The translations under genes were made by a program, and so were the position numbers. The notes under the pieces were generated by a model. It was not told where the DNA came from, ran no database searches, and saw only the letters and a list, made by a program, of their open reading frames with translations. Of a stretch of DNA of 64,000 nucleotides, positions 17,499 to 25,942 are shown in pieces; within the stretch, counting starts at the first letter, position 1; each line of letters begins with the position of its first letter. This stretch comes from Pelomonas sp937871895 (lineage in GTDB: Bacteria > Pseudomonadota > Gammaproteobacteria > Burkholderiales > Burkholderiaceae_C), in assembly GCF_046348265.1 (NCBI RefSeq), contig NZ_JAXMEO010000005.1. One strand, 5' to 3'.

Positions 17499-18863
17499 TC
17501 AGTCGCCAGGGCCATGCGGCCGAAATTGGTCTTGCCAGGCCGCCAGCTCCAGGGGCCGCAGGCCAAAGCGCACGGCATTGCCACTGTGCAAGGTGTCGAA
17601 CTCCAGGCGCAATTGCGTGGCAAAACGGACTCGATCCTCCACCGCGACCGAGGCCGGCGTGACCTGCGCGAGGTTCACATCGTTCAGTGCCAGGGTTTGC
17701 TGCACCAGCGCCTTGACGGCGGCGCTGATCTCGGCACGGTAGCGCAGACGGAATAGGTCGGGCGGCACCAGTTGCTGCTTGACGGCTACGTACTGCTGGC
17801 AGGAGCGCTCATAGGCCCAGACGAACACGTCGCGCAGCAACTCGACGCGCGCCAGCTCGTAGACGCCGAGCGTGCCGTCGATATAGGCCTGAGCGGGCAC
17901 GTCAATGAAGGACAGTGGGCAGAGGTTGTGCCGCAGCAAAGGGAGGTTGGCTGCCAGGCGCGACACCCGCTTGTTCACGTCCTCGAAGGGCTGCAGGTAG
18001 GGCAGATGCACCATCAGGAAAAAGGCCTGTTCGAAGGCGTCCTCGATCTCGGCGGCCATGCGCATCACGATGCCGAACAGCTCTTGCAGGCGCTGCGGCA
18101 AGGCGATGGGCCGGTACACGCTGCTGCCGATCTCGACAGCGCGCTCGCGCACCCGTCCGCTGGCGAGTGGGTCGCGCATCAGGCCATCCGACAGCAGGGC
18201 GTGCAGCGCAATCACGGTCGCGGTATCGACCGCCACACTGGGCTCGCCCACCAGGAACTCGATGGCGGCCTTGTGGTTCAGGATCATCTGCGTCTCGAGC
18301 GCGTCCTTGCCCGCCGCCGCCTGGCCGAACTCGATCAGGCGCTCGGTGTCCAGCCGGGTGTAGGTATTGCCTTCGAGCTGCGACGAGGCCCAGGAGAGGT
18401 CGATGAGCAATCGATGGAGGATGTCGCGCGCAAAGGTGCCGGCCGGTGCTTGAGGCCCCGCGCTGGAGCGGCCGAGCGCCCACAGCTGTTCGCGCAGGGA
18501 AGCGTCCAGATAGAAGCTGTGGTTGGGGGTGTAGGCCTCCAGGAACCGGAGGTCATAGGCCACTGGGCGCCGCTGCGTCTGCGGGCGCCGGACGTAGGTC
18601 CGGATCGTTTCCCCCTCGGCAGACAGCGGGATGTCGGGCGCCCCGACGACGGCTGCGGGCGCCATGCGGTAGCGCATCGCCCGGCCGGCGCCCTCGCGCA
18701 CCAGGCGCTGCTGGACTACCAGCTCGGCTAGCCGGCGCTGCAAGCTGCGCCTTGCCATGGTTTGCAACACGCCGTGCAAGGCGTCCACGCCGATGCCGGC
18801 TGGATGGTCGGCAATGACTGCCAGGATGCGATGGTGCTCGTCGTGCATAGGGACGGTTGGCAT
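17499..18863 (-). CDS. Fic-domain protein with N-terminal DNA-binding-like region
   Basis: Fic-fold protein of 454 residues. The N-terminus (about 1-75) looks like a winged helix-turn-helix (ILAVIADHPAGIGVDALHGVLQ), so it may also be a repressor. The central Fic domain carries an inhibitory-helix motif SSQLEGN (S-xxx-E-G/N), but the active-site loop reads YLQPFEDVNKRVSR. Compared with the usual HPFxxGN(G/K)R, Gln replaces the catalytic His and Val the first Gly. AMP transfer may therefore be lost or altered; this variant recurs in related bacterial proteins as I recall. The palindromes directly upstream (18869-18919) fit autoregulation. The start could be 18863 or 18848. Confidence 0.75.
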   Translation of the reverse strand: MPTVPMHDEHHRILAVIADHPAGIGVDALHGVLQTMARRSLQRRLAELVVQQRLVREGAGRAMRYRMAPAAVVGAPDIPLSAEGETIRTYVRRPQTQRRPVAYDLRFLEAYTPNHSFYLDASLREQLWALGRSSAGPQAPAGTFARDILHRLLIDLSWASSQLEGNTYTRLDTERLIEFGQAAAGKDALETQMILNHKAAIEFLVGEPSVAVDTATVIALHALLSDGLMRDPLASGRVRERAVEIGSSVYRPIALPQRLQELFGIVMRMAAEIEDAFEQAFFLMVHLPYLQPFEDVNKRVSRLAANLPLLRHNLCPLSFIDVPAQAYIDGTLGVYELARVELLRDVFVWAYERSCQQYVAVKQQLVPPDLFRLRYRAEISAAVKALVQQTLALNDVNLAQVTPASVAVEDRVRFATQLRLEFDTLHSGNAVRFGLRPLELAAWQDQFRPHGPGD

Positions 18864-18868
18864 GCAAG

Positions 18869-18919
18869 TGGCGCGATTGCCCGTAATCGCGCCAGTATCG
18901 CGCCACATGTGGTGGCGCG
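18869..18919. promoter_or_regulatory. Double palindromic operator upstream of the Fic gene
   Basis: Two adjacent inverted repeats share the half-site TGGCGCG/CGCGCCA. The first has 10-base perfect arms TGGCGCGATT (18869-18878) and AATCGCGCCA (18885-18894). The second has 8-base arms CGCGCCAC (18899-18906) and GTGGCGCG (18912-18919). They lie immediately upstream of the Fic start codon, where a repressor would block transcription. The DNA-binding-like N-terminus of the Fic protein is the natural candidate to bind them. Confidence 0.65.
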
Positions 18920-18975
18920 CAAATCAGGAGGGCGCTAGAGGGCAAGTCAGCGAGGCCCGCATACCCACCCAATGC

Positions 18976-20235
18976 CTACGGCGCCAACACCACCCCAAAG
19001 AAGGTGGCCGACTGCACGTTGTAGAGCTTGAGCAGCAAGCGGTTGCGGCCGGCGCGCAGGCTGACGCGCACGCGGCCTTCGACCATGGCGTAGTTGGCGC
19101 GCTCGGTGTGCATGTTCAGGTACCACTGGTGGTACCAGGGCTTGTCGATGGCGCTGAACCAGACCAGCTCGTCGTTGACCCAGAGCTTGGTGTCGTCGTC
19201 GGCGCCGATGTCGAGCCAGACGTCCATGTCGCGGTCCAGGTGCAGCTCGGTGGCCGCGTAGTAGATGGCGTCGTAGGCCAGGGGCTCGGGCAGGAAGGGG
19301 TAGCTGCTGCTGTGCTGCGGCGTCCAGCGCACCAGGCCGCGCTTGCCGGGGTAGACGCCGTCGAGGTCAACGACGACCTCTGGCGGGTAGACGGTGTTGA
19401 TGGCGCGGGCGTCAGGGCCCGGGAAGGGCCCGATCACGTTCCAGCGGTCGAGGTAGACGCGGTTGGCAAAGGGCGCGCCGGGGCCAAAGCGCCGCGCTTC
19501 GGCAGCCAAGTGCAGGTCGGCGGTGTCGAGCACGGGCGGCGCCGCGAAGGCGTCAAAGCTGCGCCGGAGGTCGGCGGTTGAAGTGGTGTGCCCGTCGGGG
19601 TCTGTCACCCACCAGCCGCCGTCGGGCCGGCCTTGGTAGCTCGCGCTCGATCCTCGCTGTCCGAGTGGACCTGCCTGCGATCCGGCTAGCGGGACGCCGT
19701 CACGCTGCCGTTGCTCACGGGCCTGCCTGCTCTCGGCCGCGTCGCGGGCACGCTGCGCCAACTGCGCCAGCGCCTGGGCCGCGTCGGCGGGCGGGGGCTT
19801 CATGCGCTTGAAGTCTTCCAGCCGGACCTGCGCGGTGGCCGCCTCGCGCGAGATCTTGAGCAAGCGCGCCAGGTCCTTGATGCGGGCCTGGCGCTCGGTC
19901 TCTTCCAAGGCCTTGGTCAGCGCCTCGGCGCGTGCAAGCGGGCTGCTGGCCGGGTTGGCGGCTGCTTCCGGCGCGCTGGTGCCGAGCTGCCTGCGAAGCT
20001 GCTCCAGCTGCGCCTCGTCGCGCTGGATTTGCGCCGTGCGGGCCTCTCGCATCCGCGCATCGGCGGCGGCGGCTTGCGCACGCTCGGCCTTGGCGGCGGC
20101 CTGCACGTTCAGCTGCCAGGCTCCCGCAACGAGCAGCGCATGCAGCGCCAGCGAGCCGGCCAGGAAGGCCTGGCGGCGCAGCCCGCCCCAGGCGGCTTGC
20201 AGCACCTGCACGCCCGCGCTGTGCCGCAGGCTCAT
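18976..20235 (-). CDS. Membrane-anchored periplasmic protein with coiled coil and jelly-roll-like C-terminal domain, ExbBD-linked
   Basis: A family I cannot name, 419 residues. One N-terminal membrane helix (about 17-38, AFLAGSLALHALLVAGAW) is followed by an Ala/Gln/Arg-rich coiled coil (about 40-200). The C-terminal domain (about 255-419) has DRWNVIGPF, a Pro/Gly-rich segment VYPPEVVVDLDGVYPGKRG, LDIGADDDTKLWVNDELVW and LRAGRNRLLLKLYN. That pattern is found in beta-sandwich carbohydrate-binding-like domains. The start overlaps the exbD stop by 4 bp, so the protein sits where TonB sits in an exbB-exbD-tonB operon, yet it lacks a TonB C-terminal domain. It may transmit proton-motive force to a glycan or surface target. 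The function is unknown. Confidence 0.65.
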   Translation of the reverse strand: MSLRHSAGVQVLQAAWGGLRRQAFLAGSLALHALLVAGAWQLNVQAAAKAERAQAAAADARMREARTAQIQRDEAQLEQLRRQLGTSAPEAAANPASSPLARAEALTKALEETERQARIKDLARLLKISREAATAQVRLEDFKRMKPPPADAAQALAQLAQRARDAAESRQAREQRQRDGVPLAGSQAGPLGQRGSSASYQGRPDGGWWVTDPDGHTTSTADLRRSFDAFAAPPVLDTADLHLAAEARRFGPGAPFANRVYLDRWNVIGPFPGPDARAINTVYPPEVVVDLDGVYPGKRGLVRWTPQHSSSYPFLPEPLAYDAIYYAATELHLDRDMDVWLDIGADDDTKLWVNDELVWFSAIDKPWYHQWYLNMHTERANYAMVEGRVRVSLRAGRNRLLLKLYNVQSATFFGVVLAP

Positions 20236-20657
20236 GGCTTGGTGTGCAGCGACACCTGGGTCAGTCCCTCGAACTGGCACAGGTCCAGCACGTGGACGAT
20301 GTGCTGGTAGGGCGTGCGGCGGTCGCCATCCAGGCGAATGGGACGCGCCGGGTTCTTGGCGGCCTCGTCCTGCAGCCGGTGGTGCAGGGTCTGCAGCGAG
20401 AGCTTTTGATTGGCGATGTAGACGGCGCCTTGGGCGTCAACGGTCAGCACCAGCGGCTCGGTCGTCGCCGCCTCGGCCCTGACCAGGCTGGCCTGCGAGG
20501 TGGGCAGCAGGATGGTGACGTCCTTCTCCTTCTTCTGCCCTTCCTGCTGCTTGAAGGACGTGGCGACCATGAAGAACATCAGCAGAAAGAAGATGCAGTC
20601 GATCAGTGCGATCAGGCCGATCTCGGGCTCTTCGTCGTGGCCGAGTTCAATGCGCAT
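20232..20657 (-). CDS. exbD: ExbD/TolR-family biopolymer transport protein
   Basis: Inner-membrane component of a proton-motive-force-driven motor, 141 residues. A single helix at about 15-35 (GLIALIDCIFFLLMFFMVAT) carries the conserved Asp needed for proton translocation. A periplasmic domain follows, with DAQGAVYIANQKLSL and IRLDGDRRTPYQHIVHVLDLC typical of the ExbD fold. It overlaps exbB by 11 bp upstream and the jelly-roll protein gene by 4 bp downstream, so the three are translationally linked. It probably does not serve the classical TonB system, since the downstream partner is not TonB. Confidence 0.9.
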   Translation of the reverse strand: MRIELGHDEEPEIGLIALIDCIFFLLMFFMVATSFKQQEGQKKEKDVTILLPTSQASLVRAEAATTEPLVLTVDAQGAVYIANQKLSLQTLHHRLQDEAAKNPARPIRLDGDRRTPYQHIVHVLDLCQFEGLTQVSLHTKP

Positions 20658-21342
20658 CGTGCTTGGCCTCGGGCTGGATCAAGACCTCGTCAAACACCCG
20701 GTTCACTTCGCGCTCCAGCGCCAGGCCGATGAGCGTCAGCCGGTGCTTGAAGAAGTGGTGCATGCCCAGTGCCGGCAGCGCGACCGAAAGGCCCGCCGCT
20801 GTGTTGACGAGCGCTTTGGAGATGCCGCTGGCCAGCACGGCGGGGTCCCCCAGGCCGCCGGCAAAGGCGATGGCATGGAAGGCCTCGATCATGCCGACCA
20901 CCGTGCCCAGCAGCCCCACGATGGGCGCGATGGTGGCCACCACGGCCAGCGGGTAGGCGCGCTGCTGCTGCTCGCGCAGCGCGAGCGAGGCGATGTCGCC
21001 GGCGCGGGCGGACAGAGCCGCCGTGTCGGCGCGCCGGTGCTGCATCAAGTAGGCCAGCACGCGGGCCAAGGCACTGGGCCTCTCGTCCAGCTGGGCCTGC
21101 ACACCGGCAAAGTCGCCGGCCTTCCACAGCGGCAGCACCTCATCGACCAGCCCCGGCGGCGCCAAACGCGCGGCGCGGAAGCGCGTCAGCCGCTCCAGCG
21201 TCACCGCCACCGCCAACACTGAAAGACCGCCGATCACCCAGATGCCCGTGCCGCCGTGAGCCAGCTCGTTGGCCAGGTTGAGTGGTTCGGCCCTCGCAGG
21301 CAGGGCGGCCGCGAGCAGCAAAAGTAGAGCGGCGACTTGCAT
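20647..21342 (-). CDS. exbB: ExbB/MotA/TolQ-family proton channel protein
   Basis: Partner of ExbD in a proton-driven motor complex, 231 residues. It has a signal-like first helix (MQVAALLLLLAAALPARAEP), a second helix GIWVIGGLSVLAVAVTLERL, and the conserved pair of helices with ATIAPIVGLLGTVVGMIEAF and ALVNTAAGLSVALPALGMHHFF. The cleavable or extra N-terminal helix is a known variant among ExbB proteins. The start at 21342 leaves 10 bp after the ABC ATPase gene. With the ABC genes upstream it appears to belong to one sigma-54-driven operon. Confidence 0.9.
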   Translation of the reverse strand: MQVAALLLLLAAALPARAEPLNLANELAHGGTGIWVIGGLSVLAVAVTLERLTRFRAARLAPPGLVDEVLPLWKAGDFAGVQAQLDERPSALARVLAYLMQHRRADTAALSARAGDIASLALREQQQRAYPLAVVATIAPIVGLLGTVVGMIEAFHAIAFAGGLGDPAVLASGISKALVNTAAGLSVALPALGMHHFFKHRLTLIGLALEREVNRVFDEVLIQPEAKHDAH

Positions 21343-21352
21343 CACACGCCCC

Positions 21353-22036
<684 letters not shown>

Positions 22037-22038
22037 GG

Positions 22039-23304
22039 TCAGTGGAGTTGGAGGGCTGATGCGCCGGCATAGGCGCGATACGGGGAGACGACGACCTGCT
22101 CGCCGGGCTGCAGGCCACCGAGCACTTCGATGACGCCATCGGCGCGGCGTCCGAGTTGCAGCGGGCGGCGCGGGGCGTGGCGGCCGTCGGCATCGAGCAC
22201 AAAGGCCCAGGCGCCGCCGGTGTCGGCGTAGAAGCCGCGATCGGGCAGCAGCAGCGCGGGCTTGGGCTCGCCCAGGGTCAGGCGCACATCGAGGCCCTGG
22301 CCCACCTGCAGCGGCGGTGGGTCGCTGTCGAACAGCAGCTCGACGCTGAAGCGGCCGTCCTTGACCTGGGGGTCGATGCGGGCGACGCGGAGCCCGTGCT
22401 CGCGGCCCTCGTGCTTGAGCACGGCCGAGAGGCCTTCGCGAACGCGGCCGAGGTGGAACTCGTCGAGCCGCAGCTCCAGCTTGAAGCGGCCCAGGCTGTC
22501 CAGCCGCGCAATGCGTGTGCCGGCGCGCACGCTCTCGCCCACCTGCAGCGTCAGGCCCGTCACGCGGCCGCCCACCGGCGCGCGCACGGCCAGGCCCTCA
22601 CTGGCGGTGCGCATGGCATCGAGCCGCTGGTTGAGGTCGGCCACCGCGCGCTGCATGGCCTGCACCGACTGCTCGCGCACCGCCAGCTCGCCCCGCCCAT
22701 CGGCTTGCTGCTGGGCATAGAGCCGCTCGGCCATGCTCAAGCGGTCGGCCGAGTCCTCCAGCGCCGAGGGCGACAAAAATCCCGTGGCCGCCAGCTCGCG
22801 GTTGCGCTGGTGCAGTCGGCGCACGCGCTGCAGCTCGAACTCGCCTTCCGTCAGCGTGCGGCGCAGCGCCGCCTGGGCCTGCATCCACGCGGCGCGCAGG
22901 GTCGAGAAGTTGGCCAGCTGCTGCGCCGCCTCGCTGGAGCGCGCCATCAGCTCCTGCGCGCGCTGCGTGCTGCTCAGCACCACCAGCAACTGCCCGGCCT
23001 CGACCTGTGCGCCGTCCTTCACCAGCACCTGCTCGACGCGGCCGTCTTCGCTCGCGTCAAGCAGCACCGATTGCAGCGGCTGCACCAGGGCGCGGCCGAC
23101 GACCACGTCGTGGAACACGCCGGCCCTGGCCGGCGCGATCTCCACATCGCCTCGCGCCACGGCGACTCCGCGCGGCCACCAGCGCACCAGCAGCACGAGC
23201 ATCGCCATGGCCGCTACGGCACCGAGCGCGAGGCGCCCGTAGCGGCGCGGCACCGCCACGCGGCGGTCCATCGCGGCACCAGAGCTCAGCACGGCGCTCG
23301 TCAT
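22039..23304 (-). CDS. HlyD/MacA-type periplasmic adaptor subunit
   Basis: Membrane-fusion protein linking an inner-membrane ABC permease to the periplasm or an outer-membrane channel. It has 421 residues: one N-terminal helix (about 22-45), the lipoyl halves around DASEDGRVEQVLVKDGAQVEAGQLL and APVGGRVTGLTLQVGESV, a long alpha-hairpin coiled coil between them (about 110-215), and a beta-barrel region. The C-terminal part has LQLGRRADGVIEVLGGLQPGEQVVV, typical of MacA-like adaptors. The start at 23304 overlaps the permease stop by 4 bp. No TolC gene is nearby. Confidence 0.88.
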   Translation of the reverse strand: MTSAVLSSGAAMDRRVAVPRRYGRLALGAVAAMAMLVLLVRWWPRGVAVARGDVEIAPARAGVFHDVVVGRALVQPLQSVLLDASEDGRVEQVLVKDGAQVEAGQLLVVLSSTQRAQELMARSSEAAQQLANFSTLRAAWMQAQAALRRTLTEGEFELQRVRRLHQRNRELAATGFLSPSALEDSADRLSMAERLYAQQQADGRGELAVREQSVQAMQRAVADLNQRLDAMRTASEGLAVRAPVGGRVTGLTLQVGESVRAGTRIARLDSLGRFKLELRLDEFHLGRVREGLSAVLKHEGREHGLRVARIDPQVKDGRFSVELLFDSDPPPLQVGQGLDVRLTLGEPKPALLLPDRGFYADTGGAWAFVLDADGRHAPRRPLQLGRRADGVIEVLGGLQPGEQVVVSPYRAYAGASALQLH

Positions 23305-25781
23305 CCGCGTAACGCCTGCAAGGGTCGCAGCGCCAGCGCCGTACGCAGATGCCGCGCCACGGCGAGCGCAGTCACCAATGCCAGCAGCAGCACGGCCGCG
23401 AGCAACACCCACAACGACCCCGGCCCCACCGGCGCGCGCTCGACAAAACCGCTGAGGTAGCCCTGCGTGATCGCGGCCGCCACCGGCAGGGCCACCACGC
23501 AGGCTGCCAGCAGCACGCCGGCGAACTCCAGCGTGAGCAGCCAGGCCACGGCGCCAGGGCCCGCCCCATGCAATTTGCGCAGCACGATCTCGCGCTCACG
23601 CAACCGCAGCGTGTAGGCCGCCAGCGCGTAGAGGCCCACGGCAGCCAGCAGCAGGGCCAGCGCACCCGTCACGCCGATCAGGGTGCCGATGCGCGTGTCT
23701 TCGGCCATCGTCGTGGCCTGGTGCTCGCGCACGGGCAGCACCTGGGCCTGGGCGGCCGGCAGCATGCCGTTGATGAGGTCGGCCAGCTTGCGGCGCGTCA
23801 GCGCGGGGTCGCGGCTGTGCACGCTGATGACGCCAGGGCCCTCGACGACGGGCGTCAGGATGCTGGGCGAGCGCGGCAGGCGCGGGCGGTCAAAGCGCAG
23901 GTCGTCGATGACGCCAACGATGGTCACCGGCTGGCCGTTGCGGTAGTCCGGGTTCACCTGCACCGCCTGGCCAATCGCAGCCTCGGGGTTCGCAAAGCCC
24001 AGCAGTGCGGCCGCACTGCGGTCCAGCACGGCGGCGTTCTGCGCCACTTCGGCACGGTGGTCGGGCGTCAAGCGGCCGGCCAGCAGGCGCACGCCGTACA
24101 GCTCCAGCCAGCCCGGCGTGAAGTCCAGCCCTGTGCGCAGATTGACGGGCTGCCCACTCGGCCCGCTGAACTGTGAGTACCACTTGCGCAAGTCGCGGCC
24201 CGGCACATCGTGCGAGGCGGCGGCGGCGATGACATCGGGCCAGGTGTGCAGCCGGGCCAGGATGGACTGCGTCTGCGCCGCCACCGCCTCCGGCGGCAGG
24301 TCCACGGCGAGGCGCTCGTCCGCCGCGAAGCCGCGCGGCATGTCGGCCACATGCCGCGCCTGCCAGGCCACGGTGAGTGCCATGGCGGCAAACAGCGCGG
24401 CGGCGCCGAACTGCAGCGTCGTCATCACGCGGCGCAGCCAGCGGCTGGCGCGGCCCTCGCTGTGGCTGCGGCCGGCCAGCGACTCCGCCGGCCGCACGCG
24501 CAGCGCGATGTGGGTCAGCGGCAGCGCACTCAAGGCCGCGATGAGCACGCACAGCAATCCGGTGAGCGCCACCGAGGCCGGCGACAGCACCGGCGCATCA
24601 AAGCTGTGCTGCATCAGCACCGACACCGCAGGCTCGGCCCACCAGGCGAGCAGCAGGCCGAGCAGCCCCGCGAGGCCCGCCACGGCCAGCGCCTCGACGA
24701 AGAACTGCAGGCCCAGGCTCAGCGCATCGGCGCCGAGCGACTTGCGCAGTCCGATCTCGCGCTGGCGGCGCAGCGTGCGCACGCTCCACAGGTTGACGAA
24801 GTTGATGACGGCCAGCGCCAGCACACCGCCCGCCGCCGTGGCCAGGCCGCCAAGTCGCAGCCGGCGGTCGCCGCTGCCGGCGCCGTGCAGGCCGATGTCG
24901 GGCACCGCCACCGCGCGCAGCGAGGCCCACCAGCCGCCACCCTTCAGGAAGTCTTCCGGCAGGCCCTTGGGCGGGGGTTGTTGCTCCAGCAGGCGCTGGG
25001 CCAGCTCGCTGATCTGCGCCGCTGTGGCACCCGGCTGCAGGCGCGCGTACAGGCGGCCGTTGGCCCAGTTCCAGCTTTGGTTGCGGTCCACCACGGCCTT
25101 GGCCGCCGGCACCTGGAAGCCGGCGATGGCGTCGTAGATCAGCGTGGAGTTGAGGTTGGGCGACGGGATGACGGCCATCACCGTCAGCGTGATCAAGGCA
25201 GCCTCGGCCTTGCCGCCTGCGCCCTCCACGGTGGTGGAGATGGTCACCGGCCGGCCCACGACCCGCGTCGTGCCGAAGAGGCGGTTCGCGCCGTCCTCGG
25301 TCAGCGCCACGCCCTCGGGCGAGCTCAGCGCAGCGCGCAGGTCGCCGGCGATGGGCTTGATGCCGAACAGCGTTTCGAGCTCGGGGTCGGCCAGGATGGA
25401 GACCAGCCGCGCGTGGTGCTGCACGCCTTGGGCATCGACCGCGCTGAGCAGCAGCGGGAAGACGATGGCGCGGCTCATCTCGGCCACCGGCGCGCCGGTC
25501 TCGCGCAGGGCACGGCTCAGGGCCGTGGCGGGCACCTCGCTCCACCACTCCGACTGGCCGCCGCCGGGCCCACGCACGCGCCATTCGAAGGAGACCAGAC
25601 GCTCGACCTGCGGCAGCTCGGCATCAGGCCACAGCGTGTCGCGCAGGAAGCCCACCGTCAGCAGCGTCAGCGCTAGGCCCAGCGCGAGGCCGCTGATGAC
25701 GAGGGCCGCAGCCCCGGGTTCAGCGCGCAGCTGGCGCCAGGCACTGCGCCAGGTGGAGGAGGACGTGAGCAGGGAGGTCAT
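23301..25781 (-). CDS. MacB/FtsX-like ABC transporter permease
   Basis: Inner-membrane subunit of 826 residues, first gene of the operon. It contains two FtsX-type membrane regions. After the first helix (ALVISGLALGLALTLLTVG) comes a large periplasmic core domain (about 50-280), then helices at about 310-460, a second periplasmic domain, and four C-terminal helices (about 715-815). This double FtsX layout is usual for large permeases paired with a separate ATPase. The start lies directly below a sigma-54 promoter at 25793-25808, so the message may be leaderless. The substrate is unknown; relatives export peptides, lipids or lipoproteins. Confidence 0.88.
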   Translation of the reverse strand: MTSLLTSSSTWRSAWRQLRAEPGAAALVISGLALGLALTLLTVGFLRDTLWPDAELPQVERLVSFEWRVRGPGGGQSEWWSEVPATALSRALRETGAPVAEMSRAIVFPLLLSAVDAQGVQHHARLVSILADPELETLFGIKPIAGDLRAALSSPEGVALTEDGANRLFGTTRVVGRPVTISTTVEGAGGKAEAALITLTVMAVIPSPNLNSTLIYDAIAGFQVPAAKAVVDRNQSWNWANGRLYARLQPGATAAQISELAQRLLEQQPPPKGLPEDFLKGGGWWASLRAVAVPDIGLHGAGSGDRRLRLGGLATAAGGVLALAVINFVNLWSVRTLRRQREIGLRKSLGADALSLGLQFFVEALAVAGLAGLLGLLLAWWAEPAVSVLMQHSFDAPVLSPASVALTGLLCVLIAALSALPLTHIALRVRPAESLAGRSHSEGRASRWLRRVMTTLQFGAAALFAAMALTVAWQARHVADMPRGFAADERLAVDLPPEAVAAQTQSILARLHTWPDVIAAAASHDVPGRDLRKWYSQFSGPSGQPVNLRTGLDFTPGWLELYGVRLLAGRLTPDHRAEVAQNAAVLDRSAAALLGFANPEAAIGQAVQVNPDYRNGQPVTIVGVIDDLRFDRPRLPRSPSILTPVVEGPGVISVHSRDPALTRRKLADLINGMLPAAQAQVLPVREHQATTMAEDTRIGTLIGVTGALALLLAAVGLYALAAYTLRLREREIVLRKLHGAGPGAVAWLLTLEFAGVLLAACVVALPVAAAITQGYLSGFVERAPVGPGSLWVLLAAVLLLALVTALAVARHLRTALALRPLQALRG

Positions 25782-25792
25782 GCCCCGACTTT

Positions 25793-25808
25793 TGCAAAAG
25801 GCGGGCCA
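25793..25808 (-). promoter_or_regulatory. Sigma-54 (-24/-12) promoter of the ABC/ExbBD operon
   Basis: On the minus strand the sequence is TGGCCCGCCTTTTGCA. It has GG at -24 and GC at -12 with exactly ten bases between them, as in the consensus TGGCACG-N4-TTGCW. The predicted transcription start is about 25782, directly before the permease start codon at 25781. An NtrC-family regulator is encoded divergently, and two palindromes lie upstream at enhancer distance. Confidence 0.75.
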
Positions 25809-25849
25809 GCGCCGCCACCTGGGGAAACGCAGGGCCCGGCCTCAAAAAC

Positions 25850-25863
25850 GTCCGCCTGCGGAC
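25850..25863. promoter_or_regulatory. Enhancer operator 1, GTCCG-N4-CGGAC
   Basis: Perfect dyad GTCCG-CCTG-CGGAC. It shares its half-sites and four-base spacing with the second operator at 25872-25887. It is centred about 74 bases upstream of the predicted sigma-54 start, a normal place for an enhancer-binding protein site. The NtrC-type regulator at 25943 is the likely binder. Confidence 0.65.
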
Positions 25864-25871
25864 ACCCCCAC

Positions 25872-25887
25872 TGTCCGATTCCGGACA
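25872..25887. promoter_or_regulatory. Enhancer operator 2, TGTCCG-N4-CGGACA
   Basis: Perfect dyad TGTCCG-ATTC-CGGACA, centred 23 bases from operator 1, about two helical turns, so dimers would bind on the same DNA face. It also lies 56 bases upstream of the regulator gene and may serve autoregulation. Confidence 0.65.
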
Positions 25888-25942
25888 CCGCCTTGCCGCT
25901 GCTCGATGGGGCACATAGAGTCGCGCCCTCACACGCCCCCAC

